DNA of 64,000 bases from Janthinobacterium sp. B9-8 (GCF_000969645.2 NZ_CP014222.1:4157740-4221739), one strand, 5' to 3'; positions 1 through 7,450 are shown, numbered from the stretch's first letter. Notes: generated by a model not told the origin, from the sequence alone. Numbers and translations: made by a program.

Positions 1-1
1 A

Positions 2-1354
2 ATGGAAATCCATCTCCAAACTGAGCTTGAAACAATACGCAGTGAACTGCTTGCGGGGACATTTAAACCACAAGCAGCACGTCGAGTTTATATCCCGAAA
101 GCCAATGGCAAGATGAGGCCTTTGGGTATCCCTTGTTTGCGTGATCGGATTGTGCAACGTGCCATTCTGATGGTTATGGAGCCAATCTGGGAAAGTGATT
201 TCCACCCTGCATCTTATGGATTCAGGCCTGCACGCAGCGTTCATCACGCAATTCGTACGGTAAAACTACAACTGCAAGATGGTGCGGAACAATGCACGGC
301 GGGCCGTTGGGTGATTGAAGGTGATTTAGCCAGCTACTTTGATACCGTTCACCACCGTCTCCTGTTGAAGGGAATTCGTAAACGAATTGCAGATCGACGC
401 TTGCTCATGCTGCTTTGGCGTTTTATTAAAGCAGGGAGCGTCGATCAGGGGCTATTTCGCGCCGCTAGTGAAGGCGTACCGCAAGGCGGTGTCATTTCTC
501 CCTTACTGTCAAACATCATGCTGCATGAGTTTGACCTGTGGATGGAAGAGCACTACCTGAGCAAGAAAGTACGCAAAGATCGCTGGTCTTGGAACTTTGG
601 CATTCAAAATCAGCGTCCAATTGCCATTAAGGAAAATCGGCAATGGAAGCCAGCAATATCTTACTGCCGTTATGCGGATGATTTTGTAGTGATTGTCAAA
701 GGAACGAAGGTCCAGGCGGAAACCGTGCGTGAAGCCTGTCGCTCATTTCTCGAAGACCAGCTCAACTTAACGCTGAATTTAGAGAAAACCCACATTACGC
801 ATGTGAACGATGGCTTTGTATTTCTAGGGCATCGCATCCTACGCAAGCGTGGCGGGCAAGGCAGGATGCAGATTGTGAGCACGATTCCTTGGGATAAATA
901 CCGACAATTCGCCGAGAAATTAGTGAGACAACTATCGGGGAATTACAGTACGAATCGGATCGACATGTTGGAAAGTTTAAATCGTCAACTTGCAGGATGG
1001 GCGACGTTCTATCAGTACACCGATTTTACGGCGACACTCTTTATTAAGGTAGATCGGATGATATTCTGGAAATTTGGCTACTGGCTAGCACGAAAATACC
1101 GGCGTGGCTTCCGCTCTTTGATGCGGGATTACATTAAAGCGCCAGAACTTGGTATCGCCAAAACATGGTTGCTTGAAGGTAGAAATAGCCGAGGCTGGTA
1201 TGGTGCGCTGGCACTCTGGCGACTCATTACGAGCCGAAAAGGCCGATTTACATGGCGAACACCAGCAGAAAATCCTTACATACTGCGTGACGCACCGCCC
1301 AATACGATCAAGTCAGTGTATCGCGATGTTGCCTTTGCAATGAGCAACACTTAA
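2..1354 (+). CDS. ltrA: Group II intron reverse transcriptase/maturase (N-terminus cut by window edge)
   Basis: Multifunctional intron protein that reverse-transcribes the intron RNA and helps it splice. The reading frame is open from the window edge; the ATG at base 2 is probably an internal Met, because family members have about 50-70 more residues before this point. Visible blocks: IPKANGKMRPLGIP and YGFRPARSVHHAI near the start, the polymerase core GVPQGGVISPLLSN (about residues 158-171), and the catalytic YADDFVVIV motif (about 223-231). A maturase (domain X-like) region follows, with the tail ending in NPYILRDAPPN. I do not see an HNH endonuclease CxxC motif at the C-terminus. Six bases separate the stop codon from RNA domain V, the usual arrangement for an ORF-bearing intron. 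Whether the intron is still mobile cannot be judged without the missing 5' part. Confidence 0.93.
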   Translation: MEIHLQTELETIRSELLAGTFKPQAARRVYIPKANGKMRPLGIPCLRDRIVQRAILMVMEPIWESDFHPASYGFRPARSVHHAIRTVKLQLQDGAEQCTAGRWVIEGDLASYFDTVHHRLLLKGIRKRIADRRLLMLLWRFIKAGSVDQGLFRAASEGVPQGGVISPLLSNIMLHEFDLWMEEHYLSKKVRKDRWSWNFGIQNQRPIAIKENRQWKPAISYCRYADDFVVIVKGTKVQAETVREACRSFLEDQLNLTLNLEKTHITHVNDGFVFLGHRILRKRGGQGRMQIVSTIPWDKYRQFAEKLVRQLSGNYSTNRIDMLESLNRQLAGWATFYQYTDFTATLFIKVDRMIFWKFGYWLARKYRRGFRSLMRDYIKAPELGIAKTWLLEGRNSRGWYGALALWRLITSRKGRFTWRTPAENPYILRDAPPNTIKSVYRDVAFAMSNT

Positions 1355-1359
1355 ATGGA

Positions 1360-1444
1360 GAGCCGGATGCATTGAAAGGTGCAAGTCCGGTTCGGAGAGG
1401 AGAGGCAGAGAAATAGTTCGACTACGCTCTGCCTCTTACTCTAC
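1360..1444 (+). ncRNA. Group II intron RNA domains V and VI
   Basis: Domain V (1360-1393) folds as expected. GAGCCGGA pairs with TCCGGTTC, there is a two-base AG bulge at 1384-1385, and an upper stem TGCATT/GGTGCA is closed by a GAAA tetraloop (1374-1377). The AGC triad is at 1361-1363. Domain VI has a perfect ten-base stem, 1401-1410 with 1427-1436. A lower helix 1396-1399/1439-1442 leaves A1438 bulged as the probable branch-point. The intron would end at AC 1443-1444. Confidence 0.88.
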
Positions 1445-1911
1445 TCCAGACGGGCGAGGGCTGGCTGTATCTGGCGGGCATCAAGGATGTCTTTACCTGC
1501 GAAATCGTCGGTTATGCCATGGGATCGCGGATGACGCAGGAACTGGTCGGTCAGGCGCTGTGGAAAGCCATGAAATGGAAGCGGCCGCAGGCCGGCTTAA
1601 TCCTGCATTCAGATCGGGGTAGCCAGTATTGTTTTCATGGCTATCGGAGGCTGATTGAGCAGTTTGGTTTGCAGGCATCGATGTCGCGGCGGGGCAACTG
1701 CTACGACAATGCGCCGATGGAAAGCTTTTGGGGTAGTTTGAAGAATGAGCTGGTGCACCATCACAGTTACGACAACCGGCTTGAGGCTGAAGCATCGATT
1801 CGGGAATACATCGAGATTTTTTACAATCGCCAGCGCCGCCACACGCGCTTGGGCAATCTATCCCCGGCCGCGTTTGCACAAAAGTTCAGCAGGCAAGCGG
1901 TCGGGATTTGA
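1445..1911 (+). pseudogene. IS3-family transposase OrfB, 3' exon split by the intron
   Basis: C-terminal part of a DDE/rve transposase. The frame reads QTGEGWLYLAGIKDVFTCEIVGYAMG, then the second catalytic Asp in HSDRGSQY, then the catalytic Glu in NAPMESFWGSLKNE, and ends with the typical IS3 tail YNRQRRHTRLGNLSPAAFA. The first catalytic Asp (D-x-TYI region) would be in the left exon, outside the window. The frame is intact up to the predicted intron boundary, so precise splicing could restore the protein. An ATG at 1519 gives a 130-residue ORF, but that is not the biological start. Listed as a pseudogene because the gene is interrupted at the DNA level. Confidence 0.85.
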
Positions 1912-1944
1912 GTGAGGTGTGTCTACGGTTGTCAGGACAGGTCA
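1445..1944 (+). mobile_element. IS3-family insertion sequence, right end
   Basis: The transposase exon is followed 33 bases after its stop by a sequence whose reverse complement begins TGACCTGTCCTGACA. This fits a terminal inverted repeat starting with TG, which puts the right IS edge at about 1944. The left end is outside the window, so neither the inverted repeat match nor a target duplication can be checked here. The edge position is inference. Confidence 0.6.
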
Positions 1945-1961
1945 AAGCTTGCTCTGGACCT

Positions 1962-2017
1962 AGTTACTTCAGGGATCCGCGGTCCCTGGCTTAATCGCCA
2001 GCTTCCATTAGGTAACT
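1962..2017. repeat. Imperfect palindrome between the IS and the first accessory gene
   Basis: AGTTAC at 1962-1967 and GTAACT at 2012-2017 form matched ends around an inner inverted repeat CAGGGATCCGCGGTCCCTG. The segment lies between the proposed IS end and the next start codon. It could be a damaged recombination site or part of the IS target; I cannot assign it. Confidence 0.4.
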
Positions 2018-2022
2018 CTCGT

Positions 2023-2682
2023 ATGCACGGCATAGAAATGCTTAAAAGCGAAAAACTGGATGATTGGGAAGGCATTTTCGAAAGGTGGATTCAGGAGCTG
2101 GATAAAATTCTAGAAATTACAGATGGTCTTGAGGCGCCATATGTTCATTGCGAGCATGGGAATACCCATCATTTCGGAGTTTCAGCGGCAATGGAAGGGT
2201 ATGCAACCATTCGAGAGGTGATGGGAAAAAGGAATGATTTTTCGGCGAGACTAGACTTAGCGTTGGTGTCAGATCGATATTTGGATATTGTTGAGTCTAA
2301 ATGGTGGGAGTTCAGCCTGTTAAGGCTGCCTTCGAAATCAATAATCAAAGACAAAATGAGCAATGCATGCGCAGACGCACAGAGCTATTCGAGCAACGAA
2401 AAACTATTTTCCGGAATAGAAAAAACAATACGAAGAATTGGAATAGCGTTTTTCACTCCACATTATTTGGAAGGAGAGTCATTTGATGAGGTACGAGTCT
2501 CTGAACTCATTTCATTTATTAAGCTATCCGTCTGCCCAGACATTATTGCGTGGTCATTTCCGGAGAAATCGCGAAACCTAGAGTATTGGCATAGAAAATA
2601 TCCTGGCGTAATTGCAGTTGTAAAACTGAATGAAACTAACCATTCGTTGAAGGTGGCCGATCCTGATGGACCAGAGCCTTAA
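2023..2682 (+). CDS. Hypothetical protein, probable integron-cassette-type gene
   Basis: Unrecognised soluble protein of 219 residues if it starts at the ATG at 2023 (MHGIEMLKSEKLDDWEGIFE). The frame is open further upstream to 1912, but that part reads through the IS end, so the 2023 start is preferred; no strong ribosome site precedes it, and the IS insertion may have removed the original 5' end. It is rich in acidic and aromatic residues and has no membrane segment. Base composition is clearly more AT-rich than the housekeeping genes. The last 47 bases of the gene overlap an attC-like structure (2636-2696), and the stop codon lies within its right arm, as is common for cassette genes. Function unknown. 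Confidence 0.6.
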   Translation: MHGIEMLKSEKLDDWEGIFERWIQELDKILEITDGLEAPYVHCEHGNTHHFGVSAAMEGYATIREVMGKRNDFSARLDLALVSDRYLDIVESKWWEFSLLRLPSKSIIKDKMSNACADAQSYSSNEKLFSGIEKTIRRIGIAFFTPHYLEGESFDEVRVSELISFIKLSVCPDIIAWSFPEKSRNLEYWHRKYPGVIAVVKLNETNHSLKVADPDGPEP

Positions 2683-2696
2683 CTCAAGCGTTAGGG
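2636..2696 (+). repeat. attC-like integron recombination site
   Basis: Outer arms CTAAC (2636-2640) and GTTAG (2690-2694) flank inner arms GTTGAAGG (2646-2653) and CCTTAAC (2677-2683). The inner arms pair completely except for one extra G on the left, matching the extrahelical base of attC sites. Unpaired spacers of five and six bases separate outer and inner arms, and TGG/CCA continues the stem. The right arm CCTTAACTCAAGCGTTAG closely resembles the right end of known cassette attC sites. The outermost RYYYAAC and GTTRRRY consensus bases are imperfect. No integrase gene is in the window. Confidence 0.6.
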
Positions 2697-2902
2697 ACTA
2701 CACATTTCGTGTCGCATATGTATATCTTTTTTGAGTTTCGCTGCTGATATCTTGGTCGTCACGATACGTGCAAGGAACGAAATAGGGGCAGAACTAAAGT
2801 CCATGCTGCGCTAATTCGATGAGATATTCTTACCCTGCACCATCATATTGATTACACCCTTTGGCCTTGTTTTGGGCGGCCTGCATCTACTTAGGTATTG
2901 AA

Positions 2903-3343
2903 ATGATCACTCCCTGTAAATCTCTTAATCAGCCGGGCTGGCTTGATCTTCGGGTAGCGCTTTGGCCTGATTGCTCAAATGCTGAGCATCTGGCTGAAAT
3001 GGCGTTGTTTTTAGCTTCGCCGCAGCGCTTTGCCCAATTTGTGGAATACGATCAAGCTGGCAGGGTGCTTGGGTTTATTGAGCTGGCCGTGCGGGGCGAT
3101 TATGTAAATGGTACGGAGTCTTCGCCGGTTGCTTTTCTTGAAGGAATCTATGTTGAGCCAAGTGCCAGACGGCGCGGCATCGCTGGCAAGCTGGTTGCGG
3201 CTGCCGAGCAATGGGCCAAAGAGCATGGGTGTAAGGAGTTGGCTTCTGATGCTGCAATAGACAACACCCAGAGCCATGCCATGCATAAATCACTTGGCTT
3301 TAATGAAACTGAGCGGGTGGTGTTTTTTAAAAAAGCGCTGTGA
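2903..3343 (+). CDS. aac(6'): AAC(6')-type aminoglycoside N-acetyltransferase homologue
   Basis: GNAT-fold acetyltransferase of 146 residues that would transfer acetyl from acetyl-CoA to an amino group. It resembles the chromosomal AAC(6')-I group of Acinetobacter along its length: WLDLRVALWPD near the N-terminus, then YVNGTESSPVAFLEGIYV, the acetyl-CoA loop ARRRGIAGKLV, SDAAIDNTQSHAMHKSLGF, and the end NETERVVFFKK. Those signature blocks are from family knowledge. The ATG at 2903 gives the usual family length; the frame is open to 2861 but the extra residues have no counterpart. It stands alone between non-resistance genes. Whether the substrate is an aminoglycoside or another amine is not shown by sequence. 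Confidence 0.82.
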   Translation: MITPCKSLNQPGWLDLRVALWPDCSNAEHLAEMALFLASPQRFAQFVEYDQAGRVLGFIELAVRGDYVNGTESSPVAFLEGIYVEPSARRRGIAGKLVAAAEQWAKEHGCKELASDAAIDNTQSHAMHKSLGFNETERVVFFKKAL

Positions 3344-3465
3344 TAAAACAATGCCCTAAGCCATGACGCATGTGTAATGCGCAGCATAGGGTAAATACAC
3401 GCAGCCTTGCATCGCAATATGCTCAATTTGCCATTGCTCTTACAAAGTCCACAGGATTTGCACAG
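3344..3465. other. Intergenic palindrome downstream of the AAC(6') homologue
   Basis: An imperfect inverted repeat runs from about 3353 to 3392: CCCTAAGCCATGACGCAT against ATGCGCAGCATAGGG. It could act as a terminator-like hairpin or be a worn recombination site. It has no U-tract and does not fit attC arms, so no assignment is made. Confidence 0.35.
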
Positions 3466-3771
3466 ATGATGAATCAGCTTCTGGCCGAGTTACGGAAAAT
3501 CGAGGGGGTTGAGGATCGCCCGTCGCCTGTGGCGGGAGGATGTGCACTTTTTTATTTTGGCAAAGAGTTCGCGCATTTTCATAACACAAATGAACTTGAT
3601 CTAAGGCTCACTAAAGCCATCATCCGCAAGCTTGGAATGCAGCATCCGCCTGATTCGCTTCATCATCCGACCCGCTCACCTAATTCCGCTTGGATTGAAG
3701 TACGCTTTAGCTTGGCCAGCGATATTCCAAAGCTTGTAGAGCTGGTTAAACTGGCCATTACAAAGCTATAA
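3466..3771 (+). CDS. DUF5519/luciferase-domain-like small protein
   Basis: Small soluble protein of about 101 residues resembling the DUF5519 ('luciferase domain-containing') family. Conserved-looking features are ALFYFGKEFAHFHNTNELDLRLT, HHPTRSPNSAWIEVRFSLASD and a closing helix VELVKLAITKL. The ATG at 3466 is preceded by AGGA and gives family size; the frame is open back to 3370, adding 32 residues of unconvincing sequence. The molecular function of the family is not established; the name comes from structural annotation and not from light emission. Neighbours are two acetyltransferases, with no functional link visible. Confidence 0.65.
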   Translation: MMNQLLAELRKIEGVEDRPSPVAGGCALFYFGKEFAHFHNTNELDLRLTKAIIRKLGMQHPPDSLHHPTRSPNSAWIEVRFSLASDIPKLVELVKLAITKL

Positions 3772-3890
3772 ATTTGCCGCCAGCTTCTACGGGCCAAGTT
3801 GAGGGCAAAGGTACACTCTTTAACCTTTTACTTAGCCGAGCAGGCCGAAGCAATCTGCTTATCTTTCACTTTATGTATCTGGCAGGGCTT

Positions 3891-4409
3891 ATGCACATCC
3901 ATATTCAACAGACCACGGACGTAGATTGGCTCGATCTTAAGACCATCAGGCTGTTTTCACTGGCGGAGTCGCCGGATGCGTTTGGCCTCACCCATGAGGT
4001 GGCCTTTGCCTACACGGATGCCCAATGGCAGGATCGGGCAGGGAATCGAACGCCTCCCATGTATTTCGTCGCGCGTGATGAGGGAAATCCAGTTGGCTTG
4101 ATCGGTGGCGTTAAGGCAAACACCGGCTTTAACCTTATCGCCATGTGGGTTGCCCCCTCGCATCGCGGTCTTGGTATTGGAAGCGTTCTAGTTGAAAAAG
4201 TCTTGGCTGCTGCTGTGCCACGCGGCGAATCTGAAGTGTGCCTGTTTGTTTCCCCACTCAATAAAGCCGCTTGCGCACTTTACGAGCGAATGGGCTTTTG
4301 CTTTACCCCGCACTTTGAAGCGCTAGAGAGTGATCCGAAAATCATGCTGCAGCGTATGCTTGCCAGATTTGATACGTGTTTACCGGCTGACTTTATTTTG
4401 ACTTCTTAG
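3891..4409 (+). CDS. GNAT-family N-acetyltransferase
   Basis: Predicted acetyl-CoA-dependent acetyltransferase of 172 residues. The N-terminal half (TTDVDWLDLKTIRLFSLAE, ESPDAFG) is typical of the group with an early ADAFG-like segment. The acetyl-CoA binding loop is PSHRGLGIGSVLV, and the C-terminal VSPLNKAACALYERMGF is the classic GNAT alpha4 region. The ATG at 3891 is chosen because it begins the first conserved strand; the open frame extends to 3774 without conserved content. The substrate cannot be inferred. Confidence 0.8.
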   Translation: MHIHIQQTTDVDWLDLKTIRLFSLAESPDAFGLTHEVAFAYTDAQWQDRAGNRTPPMYFVARDEGNPVGLIGGVKANTGFNLIAMWVAPSHRGLGIGSVLVEKVLAAAVPRGESEVCLFVSPLNKAACALYERMGFCFTPHFEALESDPKIMLQRMLARFDTCLPADFILTS

Positions 4410-4453
4410 CGCTTACTTTATTGGAGAGGTGGTTTATCCCGGAGGTATAAAAA

Positions 4454-4951
4454 TTGGACTTAGTTGATCTTAAAATAATAATTTCTCGGTTAGATGGATA
4501 TATAGATGCATTGTCATCTATTTATAAAGATGCTCACTCTGATAGGGCATGTGCGTTTAGTACGGATCTAGATATAGAAAATATTGATGCATCTATCAAT
4601 CAGCTATTTTATGATAACGGCAAAATCTTTAAAGAAAATTTTCCGGACTTTGATGTTCCAGTTTGTTTTTTGGAAAGGTCAGAAATAATTACGGATTGGG
4701 TACGAGTTCTTCATCATGAGTTGGAAATTTTTTTGTTTCCAAAATTATTTCAAGAGTTAATAATAGAAATTGATTTAATTAGGGAAATAAAGCATAACCT
4801 AGCTTGGCAAGTTATGGAAATGGTGCGTCTCATCACTGATGACTTTGGGTCTGAAAAAATTTACAAAGCGAACTACCATAACTCTGAGTCAAGGAATGGT
4901 GTTTTATTTGTAATACCACTGAAAAAGACTTGTTTAGTATTGAGGTTTTGA
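4454..4951 (+). CDS. Hypothetical protein with TTG start
   Basis: Unrecognised protein of 165 residues, rich in Ile, Asp, Glu and Phe and without membrane segments. The start is a TTG at 4454, supported by a strong GGAGG at 4441-4445 eight bases upstream and by the lack of a better ATG. The gene is markedly AT-rich compared with its neighbours, suggesting recent acquisition. Its acidic, helical makeup and size resemble antitoxin/immunity-type accessory proteins, but I find no motif to support that, and no partner toxin is adjacent. Confidence 0.6.
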   Translation: MDLVDLKIIISRLDGYIDALSSIYKDAHSDRACAFSTDLDIENIDASINQLFYDNGKIFKENFPDFDVPVCFLERSEIITDWVRVLHHELEIFLFPKLFQELIIEIDLIREIKHNLAWQVMEMVRLITDDFGSEKIYKANYHNSESRNGVLFVIPLKKTCLVLRF

Positions 4952-5039
4952 GTCAGCGTTAAAAGTATAAAAACCTGCCGTGTTTTTGTTTGATATGCTG
5001 CGTGAAGTAGTTAAGAGGTAAAACGTGAAGTGAGGTGAG

Positions 5040-5147
5040 ATGTTTTTAATGGTTGCTAATATCTTTGAAATTAGCATGATGTGGGGGCTTTCAGGCGAGC
5101 TGGGGCCTAAGAAGCATGAATTTCTTTTCACCAAGGCATTGGAATGA
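5040..5147 (+). CDS. Small ORF (35 aa) translationally coupled to the next gene
   Basis: A 35-codon frame, MFLMVANIFEISMMWG to the end KKHEFLFTKALE, whose TGA stop overlaps the ATG of the following gene in an ATGA arrangement. GTGAGGTGAG directly precedes its start. It may be a leader peptide that delivers ribosomes to the downstream gene, or the remnant of a longer gene. Nothing in the peptide is recognised. Confidence 0.35.
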   Translation: MFLMVANIFEISMMWGLSGELGPKKHEFLFTKALE

Positions 5148-5644
5148 GCACTTATCTTTGCAGTACCTGTAATGAGCAACATGATGAGTTACCGATGTGC
5201 TTGGGCTCAGGCGCACCTGCTCTTTGGTATTCAATCCCTGAAGACGAGCGAGAAAGCCGGGCTGAACTTACATCGGATCAATGTGTGATTGATGGGGAGC
5301 ACTTTTTTATACTTGGGCGTATTCTGATTCCGGTGCATGATGGCATGGGGCCGTTTATATGGCTGGCTTGGGTTTCGCTGAGTGAAGCAAATTTTCTTCG
5401 TAGCTGTGAGCTTTGGGAAAGTAAAGGCCGCGAAAGTGAGCCGCCCTATTTTGGCTGGTTGCAAAGCGATTTGCCCTATACGCCAAGCACGCTTAGCCTT
5501 AAAACTCAGGTGCAAACCGGCCCCGTTGGGGAGCGGCCCAGCATTTTGCTTGAGTACACAGACCATCCCCTTGCAATAGAGCAACACCACGGCATATCAA
5601 TGGCCCGGGTTCAGCAGATTGCAGAGGCTGCTTTGCACCGGTAG
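5144..5644 (+). CDS. DUF2199-family protein
   Basis: Protein of 166 residues matching the DUF2199 pattern. It has an N-terminal zinc-ribbon-like CSTCNEQHDELPMCLG, then ALWYSIPEDERESRAELTSDQCVIDGEHFFILGRILIPV, the aromatic WLAWVSLSEANF, and a C-terminal HHGISMARVQQIAE. Members of this family are widespread orphan proteins of unknown function, often in toxin-immunity or cassette-like regions. Its ATG at 5144 overlaps the stop of the 35-codon ORF upstream. Confidence 0.8.
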   Translation: MSTYLCSTCNEQHDELPMCLGSGAPALWYSIPEDERESRAELTSDQCVIDGEHFFILGRILIPVHDGMGPFIWLAWVSLSEANFLRSCELWESKGRESEPPYFGWLQSDLPYTPSTLSLKTQVQTGPVGERPSILLEYTDHPLAIEQHHGISMARVQQIAEAALHR

Positions 5645-5683
5645 TTAAATGCCCAGTTATGTCGCAGAGAAAAAAGCGCCTAT

Positions 5684-6163
5684 ATGCTGGCCACGCTTGG
5701 TGTTTATCAAGTTAGGAATCTTATGCTCTCACGGCTTGAATTTGCTTCTTATCATGTGGTGCTCTTTTTCATCTCTGGCATTTTGATGAGCATCGTTATT
5801 GGCTCATCATTTTTGTTTGATTTTTTGCAGTGGTTCAAAATTTCTGAAAATATAGGCTGGATCATTGTGTTGTCTTTCTGGACTTGCGGCTCAGGATTTT
5901 TTACTGTTGCCATATCCCGGGGTATGGGAGCTTTTTCCCTGGATGTTTGGGACGAAGCGCAAGCTCATGGTGCCTCATTTGTTTTGCTCCTTGGCCACCT
6001 TGGGCCTTTAGGGGCTGCTTACCTTTTTAACTTAATGAGTTCACAGTCCGGAAGCTCATCAGGGCTTTTTTTCCTGCCTTTTATTGCTTGGGCTGTCGTT
6101 CTATATCTTACGGGAATAATAATGGCGAACATCCGTATTAAGCGGGTGTTAGATGAAGACTAG
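5684..6163 (+). CDS. Small integral membrane protein, unknown function
   Basis: Protein of 159 residues with about four hydrophobic segments: VVLFFISGILMSIVIGSSF, IGWIIVLSFWTCGSGFF, SFVLLLGHLGPLGAAYLF and FLPFIAWAVVLYLTGIIM. It ends in a basic cytoplasmic tail NIRIKRVLDED. The ATG at 5684 is 39 bases after the preceding stop; an ATG at 5723 is an alternative. No family recognised. The layout suggests an inner-membrane protein, possibly an accessory or immunity protein given the region, but that is conjecture. Confidence 0.6.
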   Translation: MLATLGVYQVRNLMLSRLEFASYHVVLFFISGILMSIVIGSSFLFDFLQWFKISENIGWIIVLSFWTCGSGFFTVAISRGMGAFSLDVWDEAQAHGASFVLLLGHLGPLGAAYLFNLMSSQSGSSSGLFFLPFIAWAVVLYLTGIIMANIRIKRVLDED

Positions 6164-6289
6164 AATGGAGCTATTATAATTTTTGAATCATAATTTAATC
6201 AAAGTTGTTAGAAAGTAGTGCTAACATTTTTTGTTAGATGCGATTTGCATTAAGCTCGGAACTGATTGTTTTAAAGGTTATTTCTAATT

Positions 6290-6625
6290 ATGAAAATTCC
6301 AATGAATCTTGTTTCCGTGATGAATAACACGAAATGGGATGAATTACGCTTAGCTATGTACGAGCTTGAGCCAACACCTGCTTGGCGTACTAAGTGTTTG
6401 GAAAATGAATATGTCACTCCATGGGACTGTGAGTGGTATTACCATTTTCGTGAAGGAGGGTATGAAATAACGGAGTGGGTGGAAATTCGTATTGAGTCAA
6501 ATGATCAAAAAGATTGTGTATTAACTGAGTTAATCAGAATTCATGTACCAGTAGAAAAAATAACTGAGGGCTTTCGTGTGTATGGGTATATTTGGCTAGG
6601 CCAGCCACTTGAGTATGCAAAATAG
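6290..6625 (+). CDS. DUF6678-like protein
   Basis: Compact 111-residue protein with a pattern I associate with the DUF6678 family: WDELRLAMYELEPTPAWRTKC, then PWDCEWYYHFREGGYE, WVEIRIES and a closing EGFRVYGYIWLGQPLEY. No catalytic motif is evident and family function is unknown. The gene is AT-rich and stands alone, with 126 bases before it and a weak hairpin after it. The family label is from memory of the pattern, not a search. Confidence 0.65.
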   Translation: MKIPMNLVSVMNNTKWDELRLAMYELEPTPAWRTKCLENEYVTPWDCEWYYHFREGGYEITEWVEIRIESNDQKDCVLTELIRIHVPVEKITEGFRVYGYIWLGQPLEYAK

Positions 6626-6643
6626 AATAACTAAAAATATCAC

Positions 6644-6682
6644 AAAGGGCCTGTTCATTAGTTTGGGTAGTTGCCCTTTTTT
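6644..6682 (+). terminator. Weak terminator-like hairpin
   Basis: AAAGGGC (6644-6650) can pair with GCCCTTT (6673-6679), followed by a T run. The loop is 22 bases, so this is a weak candidate. Confidence 0.35.
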
Positions 6683-6847
6683 ATAAAAAAAGGCCGGATA
6701 ATGCCTATTAAAACAATTGCACTTGATCCTGATGAATATGCAGCAAAGCGTATCGGGCATTTAGAGGCAATCTAAAAGAGTTTACGAGGTACTGTTAAGT
6801 GCTAAACATGTTGATTTTGTTGGTTTTTTCTAAAGGCAGTGATTTAA

Positions 6848-7450
6848 ATGCATGCCGTGCCGCCCTCTGAAGATTTCAGGCTCTTACACTTTTCTCAAGC
6901 GGCAGGCGTAAAGCTGGCGCGCTGTATTGTATGGCTGCATGGAATGGGGGAGCGTGGGGGTGATCTTTCTTTGGTCTCCAAGTATGGCCTTCCTGCTGCC
7001 CTTAAAGAAGGCCGTCTTACTGTCAACGCGGATGTGATTTGTCCTCAGCTGGAAGCGGGGCTGACTTGGTCTGCCGAACGTATTGCTCGTCTAATGGCTG
7101 AACTAAGAAAACAGTACGAAGTAAGCGTTTTGCTTGGCTATAGCCTTGGCGCTGATGGCGTTTGCGAATTGCTCGCTCATTTTGGTTCTCAGGCGAGTAT
7201 TCATATTGCGATTGCTCCAAGCGCCTCTGCCCCGATTGTGGCTAGCCAGGCAGCGACAAGGTTTCTTGTCATTTCGGGGGAATATGATCCTTGGCTTGAT
7301 GAGAATGATTTTCTGCTTGCCGTGCAGGCAAGTGGCGGCGAAGCAGATAGTGCTGTCATGCAAGGTGAGGGCCATTACATCTCCGAATCTGCCCTTGTTC
7401 ACCCGAAACTTGTTACTGCACTTGCATCTATTGGTATTGCTTGGCGCTGA
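6848..7450 (+). CDS. Alpha/beta hydrolase, carboxylesterase/phospholipase type
   Basis: Predicted serine hydrolase of 200 residues. The oxyanion-hole segment is VWLHGMGERGGD (about residues 28-39). The nucleophile elbow is GYSLGADGV (serine in G-x-S-x-G), the likely acid is in ISGEYDPW, and the catalytic His in GEGHYI near the C-terminus. The size and the LHGMGERG motif match small esterases of the YpfH/phospholipase-carboxylesterase group. No signal peptide, so probably cytoplasmic. Substrate unknown. Confidence 0.8.
   Translation: MHAVPPSEDFRLLHFSQAAGVKLARCIVWLHGMGERGGDLSLVSKYGLPAALKEGRLTVNADVICPQLEAGLTWSAERIARLMAELRKQYEVSVLLGYSLGADGVCELLAHFGSQASIHIAIAPSASAPIVASQAATRFLVISGEYDPWLDENDFLLAVQASGGEADSAVMQGEGHYISESALVHPKLVTALASIGIAWR

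Larger units (their letters stand above)
1..1444 (+). mobile_element. Group II intron, 3' part (5' end outside window)
   Basis: The left edge holds the 3' part of a group II intron: a maturase ORF followed directly by RNA domains V and VI. The predicted 3' splice site is after base 1444, where the intron ends in AC, a normal AY end, seven bases counting from the bulged A at 1438. The sequence beyond is an IS3-type transposase exon that continues in frame if the missing left exon supplies one base. The intron therefore appears to sit inside an insertion sequence gene. The 5' domains (I-IV) lie outside the window. Confidence 0.9.

Noticed and set aside
1149..1343. Small + strand frame inside the maturase gene, and many antisense frames in the housekeeping genes
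   Set aside because: They lie in another frame or strand of well-supported genes and show no independent ribosome sites or motifs.
6701..6775. 24-codon ORF (MPIKTIALDPDEYAAK...)
   Set aside because: Too short, no ribosome binding site, no recognisable motif; may be a remnant of a lost gene but cannot be supported.
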